From: a virus
IMG/VR virus record: IMGVR_UViG_3300030385_001688
Location: 1-39,990 of that record
DNA: 39,990 nt
Direction: 5' to 3' (one strand)
The notes beneath the pieces are model-generated. The model saw only the letters and a list, made by a program, of their open reading frames with translations, was not told the origin of the DNA and did not search any database. The translations under genes were made by a program, and so were the position numbers. Below are positions 20,516 through 29,998 of the stretch, one piece after another (the first letter of the stretch is position 1; each line of letters begins with the position of its first letter).

Positions 20516-20793
20516 GTCACAATCGCCCTGTCTGTTACCCTGCGCCAGTTCGTGCCATCACTAAATGCTGGCACTGCGCCGCCTGACTCGTTACTGACAA
20601 AGATCTGACCACCAATATTTCTGGGCGCTGACGGCAATGCTGATACGGTATAAACTGGAAGCCTGACCGACTCGCCCAACAGTCTTGAGTTAAGCAGTAA
20701 TTCAATATCATCAAAGTAAGTTTGCAGGCTTGGACTAGCTGTACCACCAGGCCCGATAATAGGGCTGCCGTGATTCGGTTTGGTAACAATCAT
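20512..20793 (-). CDS. small tail-region protein at P22 gp26 position, 93 aa
   Basis: Lies between gp10- and gp14-position genes, where P22 encodes the 233-aa tail needle gp26. This product is only 93 aa, with a short helix (LQTYFDDIELLLNSRL) and a C-terminal module with GQIFVSNESGGAVPAFSDGTNWRRVTDRAIV, a widespread phage structural motif (a short beta-strand tip). No trimeric coiled coil of needle length is visible. ATGA overlaps at both ends. Confidence 0.65.
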   Translation of the reverse strand: MIVTKPNHGSPIIGPGGTASPSLQTYFDDIELLLNSRLLGESVRLPVYTVSALPSAPRNIGGQIFVSNESGGAVPAFSDGTNWRRVTDRAIVT

Positions 20794-22148
20794 CGTAAGC
20801 TCGCGCTGAGATAGTCGAGAGAGAAATCAACGTCCTCTGTGGTGTAAATTCGCACCCCCATAAAACCCTGATAGCTTCCCAAGCCGCCTGGCGGATTCCA
20901 TTCAAGCTGTCTTGAATATTCGCCAAGGTTGCCAAGGTTGCGATACAAAGGTGGGCCATACAGCATACCATCACGACTCATCTGGATAGCGACTGAACCA
21001 TCAGCCGAGTTAAAGCCCTGAGCAATGCCAAGCTGTATTTTTTGGCAAGCGAACCAGTCACCGTCAGGCTGTTCAAATCCCATATCAACGATGTGCGTGA
21101 TGCGCTCGCCGTAGTCAGTATTAATCTTGGCAATGCGGCCTAATTTATCGCTGAATGATGTGTAATATTCGCCATCAAACTGCGTGATATAACCCGCGCC
21201 CCATGGACGCGACACACCATCAAATACGGTATCGAGTAGAAACCAGTTACCACCAAAGAACGCGAATGAGTGCCTGCGAAGTGTAAACGTTGCTATGTCA
21301 TAGCCACGCCATTTAAAGCGGCATGATATGGCTTCTGCAAGCTCTGCCTGCGTGTATTGATCGAGTATTAAATCAATGGATTCATTTGAAATCTTAGGCG
21401 CTTGACCTTGACCTATTGCATAGATACCAAAGTCCTGCCCTTTCTCGCGACCTATGAATAAAAACGTGCTGTTGTATTCCAGTAAACCGCCGATATAACC
21501 GTTTTGAATGCGTGCGCCTGATACCCGCTGAAACGGGTTTGGTGTTGTGCCGGCATCACGAAACAGTTCAACCGAGTCTGTGCCATAAATAAATAGGGTG
21601 TTGTTAAAATTGCAGCAGGCAATGTTTTTATCCGGCAACTCCTCTGCATCAAAGAAGCTGAGCGCCTGAACCGAGCCAGCATCGCCCACATCAGAGAAAA
21701 ACGCAGGCTCACCATCTGCCGGGATATACACAAACCGGCCATTGATATGCGCCACATCAACGCAGGGCACAAAGTTTGTATTGCCAGATATGTCGGTCAG
21801 CGTATCGCTTGCATCGAGCGTGTAAATCTTGCCACGCTTCACCACAATGACCGCTTCATTAAAGCCGATATCGGTTTCAATGGGTTCAGGACCATCTATC
21901 GTGCCAATAACGGTATATGCGCCTGTTTCAGTGTTTGTGACCTTCACAAGCTGCTGTGAGAGCACATGATAAAGCGCGCCGTTCCATGTAAAGCTGCCAC
22001 GAGCTACTGCATCAGTGGTCTTAATTAATTCAATGCCCGGGCGTGAAATGATTTTATCCGAGCCATTGTTAAAACAATTCTGTAGCACCCTTTTTGTTTT
22101 GGGTAAGTGCTCAACCCCTTCATAACCTAACGGAAATGGAATACGCAT
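20790..22148 (-). CDS. P22 gp10-like packaged-DNA stabilisation / tail hub protein
   Basis: 452 aa, about the length of P22 gp10 (472). The start MRIPFPLGYEGVEHLPKTKRVLQNCFNNG resembles gp10. The protein then alternates beta strands of a propeller-like fold (for example NGRFVYIPADGEPAFFSDVGD, NTLFIYGTDSVELFRDAG). It plugs the portal-gp4 channel after packaging. Located directly after the gp4-like gene, with one-base overlap. Confidence 0.85.
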   Translation of the reverse strand: MRIPFPLGYEGVEHLPKTKRVLQNCFNNGSDKIISRPGIELIKTTDAVARGSFTWNGALYHVLSQQLVKVTNTETGAYTVIGTIDGPEPIETDIGFNEAVIVVKRGKIYTLDASDTLTDISGNTNFVPCVDVAHINGRFVYIPADGEPAFFSDVGDAGSVQALSFFDAEELPDKNIACCNFNNTLFIYGTDSVELFRDAGTTPNPFQRVSGARIQNGYIGGLLEYNSTFLFIGREKGQDFGIYAIGQGQAPKISNESIDLILDQYTQAELAEAISCRFKWRGYDIATFTLRRHSFAFFGGNWFLLDTVFDGVSRPWGAGYITQFDGEYYTSFSDKLGRIAKINTDYGERITHIVDMGFEQPDGDWFACQKIQLGIAQGFNSADGSVAIQMSRDGMLYGPPLYRNLGNLGEYSRQLEWNPPGGLGSYQGFMGVRIYTTEDVDFSLDYLSASLR

Positions 22149-22594
22149 CAGTCTTCCAGCTCACGGTCTTGATCGGCAAACGTGCTGCGCCATACGCCAC
22201 GCGTTGAGCCTGCGCCCATCGGCATAGTAGATGAGACTTTCTTCTTGGGGATGACTACGGGCTGATACATTTTTTTAATGAACGTGTAGCCAATTCGTGC
22301 GCCACGGCTTAATTCAGGTGAAACGACTTGCTTGCCATTAGAGAAGTCAGGCGCAAGCATAATTGCAAGGTTGTAGATGATTCCTAGTTTTGCATCCATC
22401 GGCTCACTGAGTTCATCACCTGGCGCATCTAATGGTACAGCGCCCATATCTATGCCAACAGATAACCATTGCTGCAACATACCATTCAGCACGTTCTTAC
22501 CTGTCACAATCGCTTCAGGTGAAGCTGGGGACGCCACACTGTGCGCCCCAATCTTCTGTAAGGCTTCTGTGATAATCTCAGTGCCTGAGCTCAT
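22148..22594 (-). CDS. P22 gp4-like tail accessory factor
   Basis: 148 aa, close to P22 gp4 (166). Recognisable N-terminal helix segment TEIITEALQKIGAHSVA... VLNGMLQQWLSVGIDM and NLAIMLAPDF...LSRGARIGYTFIKKMY. It attaches beneath the portal and starts tail assembly. Ends in an acidic REDREL-type tail (actual DQDRELED). Confidence 0.85.
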   Translation of the reverse strand: MSSGTEIITEALQKIGAHSVASPASPEAIVTGKNVLNGMLQQWLSVGIDMGAVPLDAPGDELSEPMDAKLGIIYNLAIMLAPDFSNGKQVVSPELSRGARIGYTFIKKMYQPVVIPKKKVSSTMPMGAGSTRGVWRSTFADQDRELED

Positions 22595-22953
22595 TATTTT
22601 GCCTCAAGCATTTCAGTCACTTTCTTGCGTGCAGTTTCCAGCAAGATATTTGCAGGCATTTTCTTATCAAACGTCAACGCAACCGCATGAAGCTCTTCCA
22701 GTGTCATTTCTTCGACTGGTTTCACTTTTTTAGCATCAGCGTCTTCCTGTGCTTTTTTAGCTGCAGCATCAGCCGCTTCTTGATCAGCTTTTGCTTTTTC
22801 GGTTGCTAAGCGTTCTTGCTCAGCTTTGGCTGCAATCTCTGCAGCATCAGATTCAAGTTTGTCTTTTGGATCTTTCTTTTCCCAACCAGCAGGCAAAGAC
22901 CCTTCGTGCCACTTCTGCTTACCATCTTTATAACCAAGTATTAATACAGGCAT
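22594..22953 (-). CDS. Ala/Lys-rich coiled-coil virion-region protein, 119 aa
   Basis: N-terminal MPVLILGYKDGKQKWHEGSLPAGWEKKD, then a long charged Ala-rich coiled coil (about 40-75, EIAAKAEQERLATEKAKADQEAADAAAKK), then a short helical domain. Located between coat and gp4 genes, like small head proteins of related phages. Function unknown; possibly a head-tail joining or decoration protein. Confidence 0.7.
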   Translation of the reverse strand: MPVLILGYKDGKQKWHEGSLPAGWEKKDPKDKLESDAAEIAAKAEQERLATEKAKADQEAADAAAKKAQEDADAKKVKPVEEMTLEELHAVALTFDKKMPANILLETARKKVTEMLEAK

Positions 22954-23015
22954 TTTCAGTCCCCTTAAAACGACAAAGGGAGCCGAAGCTCCCTATTGTC
23001 GAGTTTGTTAAGTGA

Positions 23016-24263
23016 TTAAGATTGACCGCCGATCAAGATGCCGTTTTTCTCAGGATGCTTATTAGTCACACCAAAGAAGATCGTCATACGATAGGTGGTT
23101 TTACCGGTTAACACATCAGACGAACGAGCAAACAATATCTCAATGCCTGATTCAGTTGTCATACGCTCAACCGCAACGTTTGGAGCTGCATCAAACACCA
23201 AGTTACCGCCAAACACCTCAATGGAGTCATTGGTAAAGAAGATATTTGATTGTGCTGCAGTTGTGTTTAACCAGGTTAAAGCGGCTTGATCTGCTGCAAC
23301 TGCTGAACAGTTCGCATAATCGTCCTCAAGCTTACTGTTGCCATCACCCACCACAATTGCAGGGGCAATCTTCAACGTGGTGCCATTAACAACTTCCTTA
23401 ACGGTGAACGTTTTCAATTGTTGCGTATTGTTTTTGTTGATGTGTGAAACAGCAAATACACCGGCAATGGTGAACTTATCGCCCGCCACAACACCGCCTG
23501 TATTATCAACGGTCAGATTCATAAAGCGGTTATCTACTTTTGACTCCTCACCTGTTGAAGCAGTTGATGTTGCTATTGGCACATAACGCTGCGCGCCACT
23601 AACCAATGTTGCGCCACCCGCAGCGGCAGCCACAGTCGGAGCAAACGAGCTGCGGAAAGTGTTAAAGCCAGCAATACGGCCTAATTCACTTTCACTTAAC
23701 GCTTTTTCAGAGCGATTCATTAAAGTTCGTTTTGCCAAATCACCTGACATACGGTTGTAATCCCGTGGCGCAAGCACCATGGTTTTTTCCATGTCAGACA
23801 AATCATTTTCCAGCATTAACGCTTCAACCAATGACACATCATCATAGCCAGCCAGTACAGTTGATTGCGCAACCGTTAACGAACCTTCAATGTTGACCTT
23901 GTTTGCCATTGCGCGGTTAACATAGGCTGACAATGCTTGAGCGCCACTTTTTGCTTTGCGTTCACGATAAGATGGATCACGCAGCTCTAAAGCGTTGAGG
24001 CTCCACGGAACGTTCTCGATGTTGGATAAAGTTGCAGGAACCTGGAACTCACCGATATCACCGATTTTGCCAGTAATATCCAAACCAGATACCGTGGTTG
24101 AAATCATAGGAACATCACGCCAGACTTGATCGCCTTGACGTTGCATATTGCCTTCAGGTTGAGTGAAAAAGTCAGCTTGCTTAGCAACGGTATTGTCACT
24201 ATCAAACTGCTTCACGACTTCCTCGATGAGGGAGACCTCATCCTTATTTAGCTTATTCGCCAT
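23016..24263 (-). CDS. P22 gp5-like major coat protein
   Basis: 415 aa, close to P22 coat (430). N-terminal MANKLNKDEVSLIEEVVKQFDSDNTVAKQADFFTQPEGNMQRQGDQVWRDVPMI has the typical P22 coat opening. The central part includes the LAPRDYNRMSGDLAKRTLM segment and an insertion-like domain (about 215-330) with many Thr/Val residues. The C-terminus has NVAVERMTTESGIEILFARSSD, also seen in P22-type coats. Ribosome site AAGGT upstream. Forms the icosahedral head around the scaffold. Confidence 0.9.
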   Translation of the reverse strand: MANKLNKDEVSLIEEVVKQFDSDNTVAKQADFFTQPEGNMQRQGDQVWRDVPMISTTVSGLDITGKIGDIGEFQVPATLSNIENVPWSLNALELRDPSYRERKAKSGAQALSAYVNRAMANKVNIEGSLTVAQSTVLAGYDDVSLVEALMLENDLSDMEKTMVLAPRDYNRMSGDLAKRTLMNRSEKALSESELGRIAGFNTFRSSFAPTVAAAAGGATLVSGAQRYVPIATSTASTGEESKVDNRFMNLTVDNTGGVVAGDKFTIAGVFAVSHINKNNTQQLKTFTVKEVVNGTTLKIAPAIVVGDGNSKLEDDYANCSAVAADQAALTWLNTTAAQSNIFFTNDSIEVFGGNLVFDAAPNVAVERMTTESGIEILFARSSDVLTGKTTYRMTIFFGVTNKHPEKNGILIGGQS

Positions 24264-24275
24264 GGGTAGTTACCT

Positions 24276-25220
24276 TTATTTTGACCCCGTTATCTGCCGC
24301 TTACGCTGAATATATTGCTGCATGGAAATAGCGCCTTTCTCATACTGTTTCCACGCTGCATTTATCTTGGCTTCGTCTGCAGATGCACCCGGAGTGGATC
24401 CCTCTAATGGATCCACTGGATTAGGGGCCGGTTTAGATTTTGAATTAACGGCAAGGGATGCCGAAATTCTGCCTAGCTCAGCAAGGGCTTTGGCTGTTGA
24501 TACTGACGTGCCTTGTTTAACGAGATCGTTTAACTTATCGAGCTTGGCTTGATTCGCTGGTGTTCCCAGGTAGTTAGCCAGTGCGTGTGAGTCATCAAAA
24601 CCCTGAATAATGACGTTAAACGCCTCCGGGCCTAATGCTTCAATAACCCGATCTTCATGCTTGTCGTAGTCCTTCACTTCCAGTGTTAATGCACGCTCAT
24701 AATGTGCACGCTGAGCCGCTTCCAGCTCTCTGGTCTGTGCTTCCTGTTGACGTTGCCGTTGATCGTTTTCACGCTCTTTGCTTAATAGCTGCTGAACATG
24801 TCCCTCATTTTTTTTCAATAAGTAAGCTTCGTACTGCCGTTTATATTCCGGGTCGTACTCGCCACCATCGAATTTGTCAGGGTCGGGCGCTGCGTCTGAC
24901 GGTTGTTGCTTACCTTGAGTCGCTTGTTGCATTGCTAACGTGAGCAGCTTGTTACGCTCCCGCTCCAGCTCTAATTGACTCTTGGTGTCATCGTCAGGCT
25001 CATCACCTTTTTTCTTGTTCAGTTTCGCTAAACGTTTTTGAACTATCTCGTTAAGTTCTTGCTGAGTAAAAGTCTTCTGAGGTTGCGTTTCCTCAATTTC
25101 CTCGTCACCTTCCTCGCCTGATTCAATCTCATCGGTTTCGACCTCTTCTGTCTCTACCTCTTCAATTTCATTTTCTTCAGACGTGATCGGTTCTAGGTCT
25201 TGTTCCGCTTCAGTACCCAT
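24276..25220 (-). CDS. scaffolding protein, P22 gp8-like
   Basis: 314 aa, about the length of P22 gp8 (303). The N-terminus is intensely acidic (Glu-rich, residues 4-45), followed by FTQQELNEIVQKRLAKLNKK, a helix common to scaffolds. The middle is Gln/Arg/Glu-rich and helical. The last residues WKQYEKGAISMQQYIQRKRQITG form a basic helix-loop-helix able to bind coat protein. Located between portal and coat, as expected. AGAGGT ribosome site. Confidence 0.85.
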   Translation of the reverse strand: MGTEAEQDLEPITSEENEIEEVETEEVETDEIESGEEGDEEIEETQPQKTFTQQELNEIVQKRLAKLNKKKGDEPDDDTKSQLELERERNKLLTLAMQQATQGKQQPSDAAPDPDKFDGGEYDPEYKRQYEAYLLKKNEGHVQQLLSKERENDQRQRQQEAQTRELEAAQRAHYERALTLEVKDYDKHEDRVIEALGPEAFNVIIQGFDDSHALANYLGTPANQAKLDKLNDLVKQGTSVSTAKALAELGRISASLAVNSKSKPAPNPVDPLEGSTPGASADEAKINAAWKQYEKGAISMQQYIQRKRQITGSK

Positions 25221-25286
25221 GGTTTTACCTCTGTAATGGTTTTAGAGTGTGTGGGCGAATGCCCGCCTGCTTATACTCGCAGTGAG

Positions 25287-27314
25287 TTATGCTTGCCGAC
25301 GGCCTAAGATTTGCTCTCTGGCCTTCAGTAGTGAATCGAACTGTTTCACGCCCATATCGGCGTATATCTCTTCTGTTTCCGCCTCAGTTTTCTTGGCGTC
25401 TGCAATTTTCTGTACGGTCGCTGCCTTAAGGTTTTCGGCTTCAGCTAACTGCTGCGCTGCCGCTGCCTGCACTAAGGCTTGCTGTGGATCTTCTTTTGGC
25501 TGCATTTGCTGCTCGTACCATTCTTTATCCTCGTCAGACTCAGGTTCCACTAAGCCTTGCAGCATCATTTGTCTGCGGTTGAGGTCTTTTAATGGACCCA
25601 AACCAACGCCGGTAATGTTGTCCAGAATGGTGGAGATAATGGCGGACATGTATTCAGCGCCAGCCTGTGTATTGCCGAGCATTTCAGCCATGCCTTTGAG
25701 GTCTTCAACGGTCTGCTCACGCATAGAAGAGTATTGCGGCCCAACGTCTGGATAAGCTCTGAATTTCTTGCCGCTGATGGTGTTGGCTTGAATCAATTTG
25801 CCGGTCTTTTCATCAGCCACCACTTTGAGCAGTGTTTCCTTGCCCTCTGTGCCGTCCTCACCCAGTGTTCTGATGATTTGGCGTGAGTTGTATATGTCTC
25901 CAGCAATCGCCTGATAGACGTTGCCGCTGGCTGTTATAGATTCGGTGATGTGTTCATTAACTGGCTGCGTGTTCAGGTTCTCGCGCTTGAGCATGGCGTT
26001 GATGGCCTTGCCTGATGTGGCAGGATCTAATGTTTCCTGTGGCGCGCCGCCCGTAACCTCACGAATGAAGTTAGGGATAATATCCATGAGAGCCGCTGTG
26101 CTTTGGTCGAGCATGGCGGGCTTGTTATAACCGATTGGACCCATAGCGATATTATTGCCATCGTTATCGGTTGCTGGATCAACTACCAGATACGGCTTGT
26201 TGTTCTTGTCTGCCCATTGCTGCTGAACGTCAGTCGCTTCCATCTGTTCACGCAGGAAGATAGGCACTTCTTGACCGGCTGATGCTGCATTCTCAATCAG
26301 TTGTGATATTTGTACGTTCCAAGCGCGCCCAGCATCCTTAAGCTTACGAACCAGGCCGAAGTAGTACTCCACGCCATCCACGTAAGCACGAAACGCATAC
26401 ATCGGGATAATAGGCAGATACTTGCCTGCAATCTCTCTGGGCTCTTCGATAAACTCCTTACCAGTAAAGCGGCTCATCATTACCCGTTTACGGCTGAACT
26501 TACGTTCACGGACGAACTTATGCGCTTCACTCTTTGCCAGTTCGTCCTTGATTAACTCGTGATCTTCTTTGCTGTAAATCTCAACTTCGCCAGATGCCAG
26601 GTTGTTATAAACAAATACTGTTTCCTTGCGAGTCTCAACCTCATAGCGCGTGGCAACATAAACCTCTGCTGTGCTGCCGTTGTAGTTATTCCAGGCTCTA
26701 TCTAGTGGCTGATAGGCTGATACGGGATCAACCTCTGGAAACGCTTCCTCAAACGAGTCTTTGGTGTAAGCGGTTAGCTCTGTGACCCAACGCGCATCTA
26801 GCTTGTCTGAACGCTTTGCGGATTGATCAAAGAACACGCTGTTGTAAGCGTTATGGATTGGCCGCCATACAATGCGTTGCTGTTCGTTCTCGGGGTCTTC
26901 GTCATCTACAAACTCAGTGGACAGACCAAACGCACCAAAGCCACAGGTAGCACACTCATCAACAGCGTTATCAATAGCTGCACGTCCGGAGTTATCACGA
27001 AAATCTGCACGATAGATGCCGTTTAAAAGGTCAGCATCATCATCAGTTGTCTTGTCATCGTCAGGTTTATACTCAACACCAACGCGGTTTTGATTCCACT
27101 CGCCAACGAAACGGTTTTTATAGTTAGATACCAGGTCAAATTCTAGCTTTGCACGACCTTCGTATTTATCTTCAAGAAAGTTTTCCCACTGCCCACCATC
27201 AACGTTAACAAAGCGCATATCCTCATTTGCTTTATCACGCTGCTCTGAGAGAATATCAGCGTCTTTAGCAATGTCCCGCTTGTAGCGGTCGAGCATTTCT
27301 AATTCTTCTTCCAC
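25287..27314 (-). CDS. P22 gp1-like portal protein
   Basis: 675 aa (P22 gp1 is 725). Matches the P22 portal pattern: an N-terminal helical region with LDRYKRDIAKDADILSEQRDKANEDMRF, RAKLEFDLVSNYKNRFVGEWNQNR, and VWRPIHNAYNSVFFD. The C-terminal barrel region is Ala/Gln/Glu-rich. The dodecamer forms the DNA entry vertex. Starts with GTG immediately after the terminase stop (27315); an in-frame ATG lies six codons downstream. Confidence 0.9.
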   Translation of the reverse strand: MEEELEMLDRYKRDIAKDADILSEQRDKANEDMRFVNVDGGQWENFLEDKYEGRAKLEFDLVSNYKNRFVGEWNQNRVGVEYKPDDDKTTDDDADLLNGIYRADFRDNSGRAAIDNAVDECATCGFGAFGLSTEFVDDEDPENEQQRIVWRPIHNAYNSVFFDQSAKRSDKLDARWVTELTAYTKDSFEEAFPEVDPVSAYQPLDRAWNNYNGSTAEVYVATRYEVETRKETVFVYNNLASGEVEIYSKEDHELIKDELAKSEAHKFVRERKFSRKRVMMSRFTGKEFIEEPREIAGKYLPIIPMYAFRAYVDGVEYYFGLVRKLKDAGRAWNVQISQLIENAASAGQEVPIFLREQMEATDVQQQWADKNNKPYLVVDPATDNDGNNIAMGPIGYNKPAMLDQSTAALMDIIPNFIREVTGGAPQETLDPATSGKAINAMLKRENLNTQPVNEHITESITASGNVYQAIAGDIYNSRQIIRTLGEDGTEGKETLLKVVADEKTGKLIQANTISGKKFRAYPDVGPQYSSMREQTVEDLKGMAEMLGNTQAGAEYMSAIISTILDNITGVGLGPLKDLNRRQMMLQGLVEPESDEDKEWYEQQMQPKEDPQQALVQAAAAQQLAEAENLKAATVQKIADAKKTEAETEEIYADMGVKQFDSLLKAREQILGRRQA

Positions 27315-28745
27315 TTAGAATCTCTTCAGGTTAGGGATGGTGATTGGTGTTTTGGGTTTCTTGTTAATGACAGGTTCAATCATGGTCATCATCATGCTGT
27401 CGGCCATGTTGGGTGACGGGATCTCCAGCTTAGCCATTTCGATTTTGCTCATGATTTGAATGACTCCGTTACCGTTGGGCTTTTGTGGGATCCTGCAAAT
27501 CTCTGAGCGTATTACGTCTAAATCTTTGATCTCACTGGATAGGCTAATCAGCTCATCCGGGTCGATGTACACGCCATGAACAACAGCGCGATAGGTGTTA
27601 TAAAACCTGTCACGTAATCGCCAGTAGTACTGAGCGCGTTTATTCTTGAATGTCTGTTTGTTGGTTTTGGCTTTGTGGCGTTCTTCGCCTTCAATCGGCT
27701 GGTATATAGAATCAGGCCTATCGACTGACTCAGAGCCTTTAAACATAACTGGCTCAACCTTCTTACCTTTTAAGCTCTGATTAACCTGGCGCTTGAGCGT
27801 TACGCCCAATCCGTCACAATCCCATACAAAGTGGTCAACCTGCTCTGTAATGGCTTTATCGGTAGCCCAATCACAGCCCTCGTTTACATCGCCGGTTTCG
27901 TTCTCTGATATCTCTGTGAACACTGAACCATGACGTAATGCATAACCCTTACTGTCTCCGCCTTCATCACTTGGATCGTGAGCTGCTATCAGTGCGCCTC
28001 TTGGTTTAAAGCCAAGATTGATGTGCGCATCTATAGCTGCATTGAACCAATCCACCTGAATGATTGATCCTTGCACCTCATCGTTGAATTGACCCTCCCA
28101 TATATGGAGGTACTCAGCCGTTGATAGTGTGGCGTTATCATGTGCGCGCTCTTGCTCTAGCACGTCAGGGAAAAATGGATTGTCGTAATAATTCATCACC
28201 ACGATTAGATGCATGTCATCTTCGTAGTAGCCGTTTTTAATCAGTTCTTTTTCATACGGCTTAATGAATCGTTGACTGAATGGGTCTGCTGAGCTTTTAG
28301 GGTTGCCACTCATCCATATCTCGGACTCATCTTCCCGCAGTGTTGGGGTTAATGCCCTGAGAGACTTTACTGACATTGTCTGAGCTTCTTCTACCCAGAA
28401 GCGTTTAAAGCCATGCATGGACTTAATGCCTTCAGGGTTCCTCGCTAAACCTCTGAACTTGAATGCATCCTGTCCGCTGTAAAGTATTCTGTTTTGCTGA
28501 ACTTCAAAGCCTTCCAGTTCTAGCCGTTCAATCTCACTTTCAAGCAATGAATAAACAGAGTCATCAATTGAGTTTTGAAACTCACGGAAGCAGGCTGTTT
28601 TTATTCCCTGCGTCTGAGCATCCATCAGGCAGATATCGGCAAAGGTCATTGACTTACCGCTACCACGGCCGCCGATCGCTATCTTGAAGCGCTTCTTCTT
28701 CTGAATGAAGGGAAGCAGCTTCCGGGGTATTTGCATTTCCGGCAT
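27315..28745 (-). CDS. terL: terminase large subunit (Sf6 gp2-like)
   Basis: 476 aa, the length of Sf6 gp2 (470). ATPase: Walker A GGRGSGKS (25-32), Walker B FWVEE with Glu119-120. Nuclease domain: AHDPSD (Asp257), VWDCDG (Asp309/311) and NMADSM (Asp449), all in the RNase H-like arrangement of Sf6 gp2. It cuts concatemers and pumps DNA by headful packaging. The order small terminase, large terminase, portal matches P22/Sf6. One-base overlap with the small-subunit stop. Confidence 0.95.
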   Translation of the reverse strand: MPEMQIPRKLLPFIQKKKRFKIAIGGRGSGKSMTFADICLMDAQTQGIKTACFREFQNSIDDSVYSLLESEIERLELEGFEVQQNRILYSGQDAFKFRGLARNPEGIKSMHGFKRFWVEEAQTMSVKSLRALTPTLREDESEIWMSGNPKSSADPFSQRFIKPYEKELIKNGYYEDDMHLIVVMNYYDNPFFPDVLEQERAHDNATLSTAEYLHIWEGQFNDEVQGSIIQVDWFNAAIDAHINLGFKPRGALIAAHDPSDEGGDSKGYALRHGSVFTEISENETGDVNEGCDWATDKAITEQVDHFVWDCDGLGVTLKRQVNQSLKGKKVEPVMFKGSESVDRPDSIYQPIEGEERHKAKTNKQTFKNKRAQYYWRLRDRFYNTYRAVVHGVYIDPDELISLSSEIKDLDVIRSEICRIPQKPNGNGVIQIMSKIEMAKLEIPSPNMADSMMMTMIEPVINKKPKTPITIPNLKRF

Positions 28746-29092
28746 TAGCCAACAACTTTAATTGTCCACTCGCCTTTGATTGGGCCGCCGCCTTCGCCTG
28801 ATATTTCCTGCTTAACCTTAGTGCCCTCTTTGCGATCAACCACCCTGTGAGCGGTGTTTAAATCAGCCTCATCCAGTGCGTTATAAATGATTCGCTTTGC
28901 CTTGAATGTAGGCATGTTTTTTAGGGTTTCTTTTCGGTCCGTAAATGCGGGGTGCTTTTCGCAATACTCATACAGTGTTGTCTTAGCTATATCGGCATAA
29001 GCACATGCCTCTGCATCGGTACAACCATAGGCGAAAGCTTCTTCCAATTTCCGTACTGTTGCCGGGGTCATTTTGGTAGGTCTTCCAGCCAT
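28745..29092 (-). CDS. terS: terminase small subunit
   Basis: 115 aa. N-terminal MAGRPTKMTPATVRKLEEAFAYGCTDAEACAYADIAKTTLYEYCEKHPAF is a helix-turn-helix typical of terminase small subunits. The tail is positively charged. The start ATG at 29092 overlaps the stop of the previous gene (TGATG); a TTG at 29101 is less likely. It selects the packaging site, which in P22-like phages often lies within this gene. Confidence 0.85.
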   Translation of the reverse strand: MAGRPTKMTPATVRKLEEAFAYGCTDAEACAYADIAKTTLYEYCEKHPAFTDRKETLKNMPTFKAKRIIYNALDEADLNTAHRVVDRKEGTKVKQEISGEGGGPIKGEWTIKVVG

Positions 29093-29382
29093 CACGCCCA
29101 ACCCTTAGTGATCTGCACCCGCTTAACCGCATCTACTGTCCAGTTGGGCAGTGTTGCAGTTCTTACGAGATACCAAAGGCCTACATCAAGTGATGCCGTT
29201 TCATCTGGTGTCAGGATAAATTCAATTTTGCTGTTAATAGCTGAACCTTCTTTCTCAATCACTGGATCGCTTCCAGGAAACTGCTTTACCTCAAACGTGT
29301 AAATTGCATCTTCAAATACACCGCAAGCATCAGCAATAAAGTAATAGCTGGTGCCTTGTGGAATTTGGTCTGGTGCTGGCAT
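29092..29382 (-). CDS. hypothetical late protein, 96 aa
   Basis: Beta-rich, with YYFIADACGVFEDAIYTFEVKQF and FILTPDETASLDVGLWYLVRTATL segments resembling an Ig-like or small virion domain. Starts one base from the preceding gene (overlap at 29382). Positioned just before the terminase, where some related phages place small structural or lysis-related genes. No family assigned. Confidence 0.65.
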   Translation of the reverse strand: MPAPDQIPQGTSYYFIADACGVFEDAIYTFEVKQFPGSDPVIEKEGSAINSKIEFILTPDETASLDVGLWYLVRTATLPNWTVDAVKRVQITKGWA

Positions 29383-29657
29383 TAGCCGTTAGCCTGATTC
29401 TTACGCATGTAACAGATAGCTGTTGCTTCTGTGAATGTAACTGTGGTTGCATCGCTAGGAACGCCTATCACCATAAAAGCTGGCAGGTTAACCGCTGCTG
29501 CAAATGAACCAGTGTTGAATGAGAAAATGCAGTCAGCGTCAGCATAAAAGAAACTGATATTAGCTAAGCTGTGTGTGGTTGCTGCGGCTTTACTGCCACC
29601 AGGAACAAAGCCTTGGGCGACTTGGCCGTTAATTTTTGCTACATCTTCATCTGCCAT
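29382..29657 (-). CDS. hypothetical late protein, 91 aa
   Basis: Starts MADEDVAKINGQ, followed by a Gly/Ala-rich N-terminal half and beta strands (NISFFYADADCIFSFNTGSF). Compact and acidic, without membrane segment. Overlaps the next gene by one base. Possibly a virion decoration or assembly protein; no family recognised. Confidence 0.62.
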   Translation of the reverse strand: MADEDVAKINGQVAQGFVPGGSKAAATTHSLANISFFYADADCIFSFNTGSFAAAVNLPAFMVIGVPSDATTVTFTEATAICYMRKNQANG

Positions 29658-29669
29658 GGTTGGCCTCGT

Positions 29670-29981
29670 TTATAAATTAAATTCTTGCTTTGCTGTCGGA
29701 GTTTTCTTGTGTCCCGCTTTACAGGCATCAAACATCAGGTCAAATACCTGGTCAGGACTAAACTCAATTGATGCTTCGTGGTAGACCAGATAAGCAATGC
29801 CTAACAGGTTGTGATAGCCCTCATCATCTTTGTATATTTTCTGTGTTTTGGTTTTAAAGGTTTCCCAGTCATCACCATCATGGCGGGCTTCCTGTACGAT
29901 TCTCGCCACCCCTGCTTGGTAAATACATTGATCTTGAATCTGTTGCTGGCTTAACGCGACTGCAAAAAGGATCTCGATCAT
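29670..29981 (-). CDS. hypothetical late protein, 103 aa
   Basis: Short hydrophobic N-terminus (MIEILFAVAL), then helical, with two Cys (about residues 19 and 90) and a Lys-rich tail. The segment GIAYLVYHEASIEFSPDQVFDLMFDACKAG might be a small globular core. The N-terminus could be a signal peptide. Strong GGGGG ribosome site. Function unknown; it sits next to the putative holin. Confidence 0.6.
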   Translation of the reverse strand: MIEILFAVALSQQQIQDQCIYQAGVARIVQEARHDGDDWETFKTKTQKIYKDDEGYHNLLGIAYLVYHEASIEFSPDQVFDLMFDACKAGHKKTPTAKQEFNL

Positions 29982-29998
29982 GTATTACCCCCTTGGGG

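Noticed and set aside
25249-25755. 168-aa plus-strand ORF
   Set aside because: Antisense of the portal gene C-terminus; Cys/Ser-rich text is a by-product of the Ala/Glu-rich portal codons.
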